A stretch of 64,000 nt of DNA from Schoenoplectus triqueter (lineage: Eukaryota > Streptophyta > Magnoliopsida > Poales > Cyperaceae), in assembly GCA_964058805.1 (NCBI GenBank), contig CAXKVV010000277.1:62001-126000 (forward strand), written 5' to 3'. Below, in pieces: positions 1-9,557 of the stretch; position 1 is the stretch's first letter, and the number at the start of each line of letters is the position of its first letter. The notes under the pieces are model-generated. The model had not been told where the DNA came from. It searched no databases and saw only the letters and a list, made by a program, of their open reading frames with translations. Both the position numbers and the translations under genes were made by a program.

Positions 1-132
1 ACTGCGGTATATTTTTGTACTGGCATGGCCGACTTATAGAGGTATCAATCTGTCCTTTTGGGAAATTATCTAAATGCCTTATTGCGGATCCTCTTAATAT
101 TTTTTAGATTTGTTTCATTCTTATTCTGTAAG

Positions 133-3100
133 GCATATAAAAGAGTAGGGGGCCAAGTTCATAGTTCAGATGTGGGACGTGGAGTTATTGGTGTTGCCGA
201 CATCACTAACTTGATGGTACATTATATCTTTATATAAACAGTCATCTTTGATTTGAATCATATATCTATTTTATGGAATATTTTTTTCAGTTGAATTTTT
301 TATTCTCCTCAACCTTTTGACAAGAAGAATTGTTTACGTTGTTGTAGGATGGTGATGACGGGAATCCCTGGGTGATGAACAATAAACAGGGATTCCAGGA
401 TTGTGAGGCATATGTCAAGCTGGAAGAGTGGCTTGGAAAAAAGTCAGACGAATATTGGGATAATAATTTTGACACACTTGACTTGGTAAGTTCCTGATCA
501 ATTGTTGTCTATAAACATTTACATAGATGATGTGAAGAACAATTCAATATGTGCATTTGCAAAAAGATCAATGCTGGTCCTGCATTGTTTGCAATCTTCC
601 CAAATGATTCCTCTCTTTTTGACAGTACAAATAAACTATGAAGGTTGCTTGGATATTAGGAAGTAAATGTGTAAGAAAACTTTTGGGAGTATGTCATTCA
701 TTTTCTAATGGGTGTTTTTGTATATATTGCATGGATTAATGCACAACATTATTTGAAATTGTCATTTGTATTTGCTCTATGGGGAGGTTCCAATGCCACA
801 AGTTACCATAAACTCACAAATCAATGTAATTCAAAGTTTGACACAAATTCTAAATCAAAATTGTTGATATCGTTGATTTTCTTAGTTGATGTATGCACGT
901 AAAATTTCATGACTTTTAGAGTTTATTTTATACTACATCAATTACTTATAAAATTAATACATTAAAACTAATCAATCATAGTTAACTGGATCCATTCATT
1001 TTGTGACCACTTGTTTTGGTATAACCTGAACTCTAAAAATCATGAAATTTTATGTGCATACATCAATTATGAAATCAACAAGTTCAACGATTTTGATTTA
1101 GAATTTGAGTGTCAAATTTTGAATTGTAAATTAAAAAGTGAGTTCATGCCATTTTATGGCACCAAAAATTTATGGCATTGAAACCCTTCTCTTGCTCGCA
1201 TATATATTAATGTTCACAGCAATAGAAAAAATAAAACTCTTTTATTCAATTACTAATAAGCTTGTTATATAGGTGTACAATGGAATACAATAGAAAAGAA
1301 ACCAAATAGGAAATTATATAATTAGAGAATCATTAATTAATACTAATCAGTACTTTCTATATTTCAACACTCTCCTTAAGATGGACAAAAGATATCCATC
1401 AAGCCCATTGTCACATAACACTAGATCTAATGAGTTAAGTCCTTTGGTGAGGCAATTTGCTACTTGATTTTCTGTAACCACATGACTCCGCTCTAATAGC
1501 CCACTCTCTAGTTTTTCTTTTATAAGGAACCTATTGATCTCCACATGTTTAGTTATATCATTCTGCACAGGATTGCTGGCAATGTTGATCATTGATTTGC
1601 TATCGCACCACAACTTCATCTTTGCTCCTTGGTTTACCTTGAGATCCTTTAATAATCTTTTCAGTCAAAGCACCTCAGCAACTCCTAATGCCATAGCCAT
1701 GTACTCAGCTTTTGTCGTTGATCTTGCAACAACTGGCTGCTTCTTACTCTGCTAGGAGATCAAGTTGCCCCCTACGAACATGCAGTACCCAGATATAATA
1801 TGTTGTGTCCATATGATCTTTCCTAAGGTCATGCATGTAGTGGCTTACCATACTTACTGTAAATGAGATATCAAAATGAGTTTGACACAAATAGATCAAT
1901 TTGCCTACCAATCTCTAGTACATCTCACGATTAACATGTTTTTCTGCATCTGTACTTATTTTGGTCTTCAAATCAATTGGAGAGATTGCAGACCCGCAAC
2001 CTAATATGTTTGTCTCTGTGAGTAAATCTAGCACATACTTTCTTTGGGATAGGACAATCCTCTCTACTCCATGAGCCACCTTAATCCCAAAGAAGTATCT
2101 AAGTTGTTCTAAATCCTTTACCTCAAATACCACAGTCCACTACGTCATGTGTTAGTCTTAAGTCTCCGACCTATCCCCTTCTTCTGAAAGATCACCTTGA
2201 AAATATTAAAAATAACAATACATTTAGTTGGAGTATGATGACACTAATGTAGCCTACCCCAATTTATTTGGGATTAAAAACTTTGTTGTTATTGTATGAT
2301 GACACTAATGAATAGTAAATTTACTAGAAATTAAGGAGCATGTAAAATATTAGACAAAGTCACAGAACCATAGTTTATTGTATCCTTACCAACAACATGC
2401 TGTGATGTGTCATCGGCAGTCTGAATGCTCTTTAGCATTGCTAGGTGAGTATAAAAAGAGAACTCACGAGCATTACCTGTTACATGTTGAGATGCACCAA
2501 AATCTACAATCTATTCTGGTGATTTAGTGATTGATATAGAAGCAAGAGCTTGTGTGTTGCCAGTACCTTTGGTCGAATGAGCATAAGTAGCAGTGTTACC
2601 CAGGGGTTGGATGAAGTGGACCCCTCAGTCACATTTTTCTTATCTCCATCACTTGTTGTTATCTGTTTTCGCCTTAAGTATCTCCAAAAGCGTCTGGTCC
2701 TCTTCAATAAAGACCACCCCGACTTCTTCTTTCTTTGTTATTGTCAGATTTACCTGGTAGCCTCCTCTTCCACTTCTTCAGCCCCCACGACCTCGACCAT
2801 GACTTCCAGTCTGTTCGCGTCCACTTGTCTCGCTCTCCTTGGGTGTCTTAGGACAAGCCTTACTCAAGTGCTCCACCACTCCATAGTTGTAGCACTTACG
2901 AGTCTCCGTCTGAATCCCCGTCATACTTGAATTTCTAACTGTCAATGTTGAGCGCATTTCCGCATCTCCTTTAGCCTCCGAATGTAACTCCATGCGACTA
3001 TCTTCCTGCATCATAGCCGCAATAATCTCGTCTAGTGAAGGGATCCTCGCCTGAGCCAGTAACACCGCACTCTGCTTAAAGTTAGATTTAGCCTCCACAG

Positions 3101-5916
3101 AAAGTGCATAGTTCTTCTCTGCGCATCTTGCTCTTCTGTCTTGCACTCAGGATCTTTGCAGTATGCTATCGGCGAGAAGTAGTCATAATCTGTCTACAAT
3201 CGCTCCAGATCTGTGCCATACTCTTGGTCAGTGAGTATTCACTTCTGAACATTTCCAGAGATTGACACAAATAGATCAATTTGCCTACCAATCTCTGGTA
3301 CATCTCACGATTAACATGTTTTTCTGCTACTTATTACCACTTCTATCTCGCGTTCGATCTGAAACACCCTCATGTTGTTCTTAGCCCCTGCATAGATCCT
3401 CCTCAACTTAGCCCAAATGTCATTCACGTTTTGAATACCATTCACCGTGATTGTAATCAATGGTACCATAGAATTGAGAAGTCAGGTATACATGTATGTT
3501 GTCTTTCACTTGTTTCAGCTCATTCTCTCATGTTAGAAATCTTGCTAGGTTCTTTTTGGCTAAAGCACCTTCGACCCGGCGCGACCAACTCAGATATGTA
3601 GTCAGTTCATCAAGTTTCGATTCGTAGGTGGGAGATCTAACTTCTCTAGTTGTGGATGTGTTGAGACCTCGGCTCCTTTCAACATTTGTACGAGCTCAAA
3701 CGATATTTTCACATTTATTGGATCTAGCTTTGCGAGAAGCTTCTTCCTTGGTCCAGTTTGCCCCTCCTTCAATCCTACTTATTTAAATCTCCCTACACTT
3801 TCACAGACAATCTACAACATTCTCAATTTCTTTTTATTTTTTTATTTTTTAAAATATTCATCCTAATGTATTACACACCGGAAAGGAAAAAATGAAAAGA
3901 AAAGAGACAACAAACTTAAGAAGAAAGCCGACAGCGACGGTGACCTAGAGGCGGCAACACGCACGGCAACGTCGGTACTGTAGAAAAATGGAACTGTGAC
4001 GGCTAGGTTTTTTGACAAACCCTAATGGCTTTGATACAAAACAGAAAAAAACAGAACTCTTTTGTTCAATCACTAACAAGTCTATTATATAGATGTACAA
4101 TGAAATACAATAAGAAAGAAATCAAATAGAAAATTATATAATTAGAGAAGTTAATTGATACTAATAAGTCATATCTCGACAACTTCTTATATTTCAACGC
4201 ACTGTATTTCTTGGTTGGATCAAGATTTGAATAACTACTTGTATATTGCACCTTGATATATTTCACTAAAATAAAATTGTATTTTCCAGAAGAAGGGGTC
4301 AGATCGATACAATCCAGATCATCAGTGGGTTCAGTGTGATAAATGCCGTAAATGGAGGGTTCTGGACTCAGGTTTTGACACCAATACCTTGCCCCTTGAC
4401 TGGTAACTATTTTTTTACATCATCATAGATAAGTAAATCTCTCTGCTTTTGGTCAGTGGGTATTCACTTCTGAGCATTTCCATCAACTGAATCCAAAGAA
4501 AGGAATATCCATACTATTTGGGACCTATTTAGAATTATTAACTTTTCCTTTGCTTTCTAGGTTCTGTTTTATGCCTCCCTACCTTGGGAAATGTGAAGAT
4601 CCTGAGAAACAAGTGGGCCATGATGTGATTACCATATCTGCCAAGAGATCTGGCTATGGAAAAGAAAACAATGCCATAGAGGATCATGGTTCTCCACCGG
4701 TTGGCCCTGCCAAGGTCTCCTTTGATTAGCCATTTTAGATTAGTTATTCAGCTCTTTGGTTAGTTTATTACTTGTGTTTTTCTTCTATTTTTTTAGCGTG
4801 GAAGGAGAGTAACTGTGCCATCTTCAAAGCATCATTCAATGCCTTCTGGCAGCTTGCGTACCACTGAGACAATCCACACCGGCACCAATATCATTGGTCT
4901 TGATGGTAATAAATTAACATATCAGAACTTTAAAATCTTGAGTTTTACAGTATTTTTAGGGTGTGTTTGGATGGTGTAGAATATCATTGTTCTGAAAATA
5001 GTATTGTTCTTGAGTTAGCAATCATCTAAACACAAAATTAAAATCGAGAATAACAGCAGAACAATGCTAATTTGCTAATCCATAGAAAACGTTGAGTTAG
5101 CGGATTAGTGCCTATGAGGGTAGTGAAAATAAAAAAAAATTATATTAGTATAGATTAGTATTAAATAAATATTATTATTAAATAAAATTTCTATTCAAAT
5201 AGATTAGTATAGATTAGTATTAAATCATATTCTCTCCATTATTTTTAAATTTCTATTCAAATAACATTTTACTAATCTAAAATAGTAAAAATTAGTTTTT
5301 TTTTTCATATTTTCTGAAATATCACTAACTTCACACTATTCTTAACTACTAACTCAAACAATGTTATTCTTACACTAATCCTTTCACCATCCAAACACAT
5401 CCTTACATTTAGTAAGTATACAAGTCAAAGTCTTTTTGACTAATCATTTCCCCAAGATGGTATTTGTTTGTACTGTATCATGTGTGATGATTGTTCTTTT
5501 TTTTCTTTTGTCAAGTGAAAAATATCCCTACATCATCAAAGTAATAATTTTACAAGTGGTACCAAAGCCCTATTAAAGTTCCTAGAATAAGCTAGCATGA
5601 ATTAGTCACAGCAGCACATACTTCTAGACTATAAGATAATAACGAACTAAAGAGCAACAAAATCAGTTAATGTATGCTTGTAAATCATACTCATCTTTTG
5701 ACATTAGAATACCAATCTATTGAACTTCTAACCTTTCAACATCATCTTTTGAGTGAATTCTTTTTGTTTTGCAATATCAAATAATGCATTGTTTTATTTC
5801 TCCTTGCTTTAGAAGATGAAGATTTTAGTATAACTAGTGAGAACATTGAGGACACAACTAGGACAAGAAGCCTAAAAAGACTTAGGCGGGGCCTGCAGAG
5901 AGGGGGCAAATACTAG
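133..5916 (+). CDS. MORC-like GHKL ATPase with CW-type zinc finger, 3' exons (5' end outside window)
   Basis: Exons inferred from GT-AG borders with consistent phase: 133-216, 348-485, 4290-4402, 4561-4714, 4797-4905, 5813-5916 (TAG at 5914). The first two encode the end of the MORC ATPase/S5 region: YKRVGG, then GRGVIGVADITNLM, NNKQGF and LEEWLGKKSDEYWD. Exons 3-4 encode a CW zinc finger: HQWVQCDKCRKWR, then DWFC and GKCEDPE, giving the WxxC-x2-C, WxC and final Cys pattern of the family. CW domains read histone H3K4 methylation and MORC ATPases act in gene silencing and chromatin compaction; the role here is inferred from family. The tail is short and basic (RSLKRLRRGLQRGGKY). The GHKL ATP-binding part must lie left of position 1. 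Intron 486-4289 is swollen by transposons. The domain call is firm; the exact subfamily is not. Confidence 0.78.
786..1185. repeat. Foldback-type MITE in MORC intron
   Basis: Two arms of about 150 bp (786-935 and 1010-1185) are imperfect reverse complements. The outer ends read GGTTCCAATGCCA on the left and, reverse complemented, GGTTTCAATGCCA on the right. The arms share stretches such as CTCAAATTCTAAATC and ATGCATACATCAA-like sequence. No coding capacity. I could not settle a target-site duplication, so the superfamily (possibly Mutator-like) is open. Confidence 0.6.
1211..1369 (-). repeat. Copia 3' LTR
   Basis: About 159 bp, starting TGTTCA and ending TCAACA on the + strand, so TGTTGA...TGAACA on the element strand. 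It is homologous to about 4040-4200, sharing TGTACAATGRAATACAATA-type stretches and ATTATATAATTAGAGAA. A purine-rich tract lies immediately inside. Confidence 0.75.
2250..2293 (+). mobile_element. 5'-truncated SINE scrap with 17-bp target duplication
   Basis: A 44-bp insert ending in ATTTGGGATTAAAAACTTTG plus TTG-type repeats resembles the 3' end of tRNA-derived plant SINEs of the TS kind. It is flanked by identical 17-bp copies of GTATGATGACACTAATG at 2233-2249 and 2294-2310, the signature of target-primed insertion. The body and pol III promoter are missing. Confidence 0.7.
4040..4200 (-). repeat. Copia 5' LTR
   Basis: Partner of 1211-1369 with many substitutions, which implies an old insertion. 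The left edge beside the primer-binding remnant is blurred, so coordinates are approximate. Confidence 0.7.
4959..5402. mobile_element. Tourist-like (PIF/Harbinger) MITE in MORC intron
   Basis: Terminal inverted repeats GGGTGTGTTTGGATGGTG and CACCATCCAAACACATCC are flanked by TTA at 4956-4958 and 5403-5405, the 3-bp duplication of PIF/Harbinger elements. 444 bp, AT-rich, no ORF. Its right arm is clearly related to the element at about 13855-14158. Confidence 0.85.
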
Positions 5917-6211
5917 CAGAGAAACGAGAACCAATAGCTTTGCTGGCTGTTAGTTTATTTTCAAAATAGACTTTTGGTAGTCTATAAAGTGTATATAGCA
6001 TAACATGGATATGTCTTCATATGGTTTTTTTACTGATTAGTGCTGCTGGGTGTTTGCTGCTCTTGTTAAGTCAATGGCAGCACTGAAATTAGTACACTTG
6101 ATCATTTCATCTCGATTAAGCTGCGAACCCGCTTTTAAACCCTCTTATGGCGAATAACTATTTGAGGTAAATAAATGCAGTGAGAGGTGGTTGCTAATTG
6201 TCCATGTCCTC

Positions 6212-6332
6212 TGAAGTACTCCACGGTCGTGGAGTAATCTAAGCCGTCGATTCTGTGTGATGGTCAGATTGGTTAGGATGGCAATGATTTAGATTCACAG
6301 GGTAGTTACTTAACCCCGTCAAGTACTACAGC
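6212..6332. repeat. Small inverted-repeat element
   Basis: AAGTACTCCACGG on the left pairs imperfectly with CCCGTCAAGTACT on the right. A perfect internal palindrome, ACTCCACGGTCGTGGAGT-like, sits at 6216-6233. About 120 bp, no ORF. Confidence 0.4.
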
Positions 6333-7925
6333 GATGTGAATTCACAATGGTGAGTGAACTTCTGATTCTCACAGAATTAGCCATTGCATTTAACTATTTA
6401 AGTATAGCACCACACGACCCTTTTTGACCTATTTTCTCCTATGTTAAATGCAGGTTTTTTTAATGCTGAGGGCTTATTGACAATTAATAACAAAAAAAAA
6501 TCAAGTCGAACCTCCTAATTAAATTACATTAATCCGGTCTACAACATTTTATATCTGAAACTATATTTGCGTTAATAATAACTATGATAAAAATCAAAAG
6601 CAAAATGCTGATGTATACATATATTATTATAGACGATTATAAAATAAAAGCCCGTGCTTGTTAAAATCGCTGCAAGAAATTCTTTTGTGCTTTTAATTTT
6701 ACTGCTTTCGCTTGAAGTGGTTTGCTTTTGCTTGCTTTTGATTTGAATGCGCAGCTCCCAAATGTTAGAGCTTTCTCAAGTGTCCGTAGTCGACAATAGC
6801 ACAAATGATTACAGGAGTATGTAAATATTATGAGGGAAGTACTCATTTTTTTTAGTTTGTAATGGATTAACGACCGAAGACGAAATAACTTAAAAACGAC
6901 GACTCAAGGAAAAAAAATACAAAAGAATGAGTAAGATTGGATGAGCGGAATAATTGTAGAGGATGAAGGATGAATGGAGAGGTGGTGAGGCTGGTTGTGG
7001 GGAGGAAAGAGAAGGATGAGAGCGTTGAATAAAAGCTGCACCATTAATGATACTTCCCCCATCTATTTATGTAATATAATCAAGCCTGGAGACTCCTAAA
7101 GGCGAGGATTTTATTTTTCCACATCTAGTGCAGATGTTTTGGTTCTCTATCATTGAACTAAGCTTAATTAAAATGGTGAAGCAGGGCTGTATGCCTGTAC
7201 CTCACTCCGTTTGGTTCACACCAAATGAAAGACTAGGTACGTAACGAGGAGGAGAATAAATGAAAAAAAAACAAGCTATTATGTTTTTCTATTTTTTAAA
7301 GATAATTTTCGTTATGGTTTTTACATAGTTGGTGTGACAAGTGGTGGAAAGAAACAAATGCAGTGGCGAAGGGAGAAAATAATTTCACTTGTGTCAATAA
7401 TATTAGTTTTGAAAGAATTAATTAAAAATTACTTAATTAATTATATATATAATAAATTTTCAAATTTTAGCGAAGTCATTTGTATCCAATATAACAAAGG
7501 TGGCTCTGAACAAATGCAAACAAAACGAAAAGAAAAGAAGAACAAAGAAGAATCCAAAGAATCCAATATTATGATGATATTTATCTAGACTTTTCTTGTC
7601 TTCATATGGTATTCCAATATTCCATACATAAAACCGGATCCGTCAGAAACGTTCATCAAATAGTTTAGTGCTGTTGTCCCTGTCAGTGTTGTCATGTAAT
7701 GGATGTAGTAGGTTTTATGCTGCTCTCATCCAAACTTAAGTGCGTTTTGTAATTTCGGATTCATTTGTCAAAATGATGCCTGTGCTCTGAAAGAGTGATA
7801 TATATAAAGGCACTACTGCCGCTTCATAGTTTCGGTCTGGAGCTCGCTCGTTCCACTATAATGAGTTATTTTAATAATTTTGATAATGAACTCATATATA
7901 TTTCATCAAAAAAAAAATAGAAAAA

Positions 7926-8148
7926 AAAATTATAGATATATTTTTTACTTATAGATTGATAGTCATTTAAATTTTATGTAGTTTAATTATCGTTTGATAT
8001 TTCATCAAAAATAATTAAAATTTTATATAATTTATAACATTTATAATTTAACGGTCTTTGATGGAGTATTAAATGATAATGAAATTATATAAAAATTGAA
8101 TGACTATTAATCTATAAGTCAAAGAATATATCTACATTTTTTTTAATA
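7926..8148. repeat. Foldback MITE, AT-rich
   Basis: Arms of roughly 90 bp are near reverse complements: TATAGATATATTTTTTACTT and CTTATAGATTGATAGTCATT on the left, with AATGACTATTAATCTATAAG and TCAAAGAATATATCTACA on the right. The centre is short and AT-rich. No coding content. Confidence 0.6.
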
Positions 8149-9422
8149 TTTATTTAAGAATATATTGTCAAAATTGTCAAAATAACTTGACAAATCCCAC
8201 CCATATACAACTATAAATCACCTGTTTCAATTGAAACACAAAAGTCTTGAATATCACACTCCGATATTCTAAGAAGTTATTCCTACAAAAATACTGCATA
8301 CCAGAATCAAATTGCACAAAATATTCAATCAAAGGTTGAAATTGACACTATTAAAGTTCGGCATTTCTTTAATTTTTTTAGAAGGGGCATTTCTTTAACT
8401 AGAACAGGAAAAGTTCATTTCTTCAGAATTTGTTTCGACAACTTCTATTCTTCGATTACAAATTATAATATCTCTTTTTGAAATACTTCATCCCAGTCAT
8501 ACAACTTACTGAAATAAATAAAAAATAGCAAAAAATATAGATGTTTTTTTTTTTTCATTCAGCAACTTAGACAAAAATACATGATGGACATCTCCTTACA
8601 TAATATGCACGTTGATGTAGTTCTCTCGAGACAGGTTTTTTCTCTCTTTGAACTAATGAACAAAATTATACTTTGCCCGTAAAAAAATATTTCTTCAAAA
8701 TACAATATATATATATTTTTTTATAAAGGAGCCTTAGAGAATAAAAATATTCACGAACATAACAAAACCTCTATTCAGGCATCAGGATTTCTTATACTGG
8801 TATATTTTCTACCTTCTATTTGATTTGTTTGAAAATCATGAGAGAGATGTTTTCCGGGTGTTGTATTAGAAAAGAAAAACAAGAAGAAGGAAAAGTTGGA
8901 GACAGAAAAACGATAATATCTGATATTTTAAGAAAAATTTCACATCAAACAACAATACAACATGATGAGAAAGTTTGCTGCGTTCTTTCATTTTCTTTCG
9001 AATTACAGTAGTAGATCTGTTAAGAAGTAGAATTAATTTTATTAATTATATTTAGACCTCAAAGCTAATAGCTTATTTTCATCATTGACCAAATTAATTG
9101 GTTAGAGGAGCAACCCAAGTGGGTCACTTCAACTCTAGAAGCCCACTTTAGCTCACTTTAATTTCTTACTGTTATTTTACCGTTAAAGCCAACTATATGT
9201 ATATAGAGTGTATTCAACACTTATAATCATCAGAAAAAACTTGAATAAAATTCTTTTCATCATCAATCAATTTCTCTATTCTCAAATACGAATTCTCAAC
9301 AAGATCAAACGGCCCCAAAGTGGAAAAACTTAACTCCATTTTTTGTCAAGCAAGCAACACGCTCTCGCCAAACTCGTGTGCCACACACCACACACCACTC
9401 CTCTCGTCGCAACGAAATTAAG

Positions 9423-9495
9423 TGGGCTAGAAACATATATCTGAAACAATTGAAAGTAAGGATTTATATTTCGGCCCACAACTCCGTAAGGCCCA
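9423..9495 (+). promoter_or_regulatory. Probable PYG7 proximal promoter with site II (TGGGCY) motifs
   Basis: Three site II elements lie within 140 bp of the PYG7 start: TGGGCT at 9423, GGCCCA at 9473 and GGCCCA at 9490. Site II motifs bind TCP factors and are common upstream of nuclear organelle-protein genes. Function here is inferred from position only. Confidence 0.4.
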
Positions 9496-9557
9496 TGAAA
9501 CGTTGCCTTCTATTAATATTAATAATACCATAACTAATCTCTTCTTTTCCTTTTTTT

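Larger units (their letters stand above)
1211..4200 (-). mobile_element. Decayed Ty1/Copia LTR retrotransposon inside MORC intron
   Basis: Minus-strand element with short LTRs (1211-1369 and about 4040-4200). Coding remnants, read from right to left: a gag zinc knuckle at 2778-3146 in which the second Cys is Tyr (CYNYGVVEH...KAC); a reverse transcriptase piece at 1915-2133 (DLEQLRYFFGIKVA, SQRKYVLDLL); and an RNase H end at 1347-1619 (LWCDSKSMINIASNP, VANCLTKGL). The primer site beside the 5' LTR resembles the initiator-Met tRNA complement (GGCTTTGATAC, about 4027-4037, against the usual GGCTCTGATACC). A purine tract abuts the 3' LTR at about 1370-1380. Stops, frameshifts and an internal rearrangement show it is dead. 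It also hosts a small SINE. Confidence 0.85.
5917..9422. other. Intergenic region between MORC-like gene and PYG7
   Basis: AT-rich non-coding DNA. Reading frames here are short, low-complexity (Lys/Asn/Ile-rich) and resemble no family I know. It contains two inverted-repeat elements (6212-6332 and 7926-8148), listed separately. A TATA-like TATATATAAAGG at 7799-7810 has no gene behind it. Confidence 0.6.

Noticed and set aside
7334..7588. Lys-rich + ORF
   Set aside because: Low-complexity AAG/AAA codons in AT-rich DNA; no domain.
7799..7850. TATA-like box followed by a GC-richer stretch, possible small RNA gene promoter
   Set aside because: No USE element, no recognisable snRNA, tRNA or miRNA hairpin downstream.
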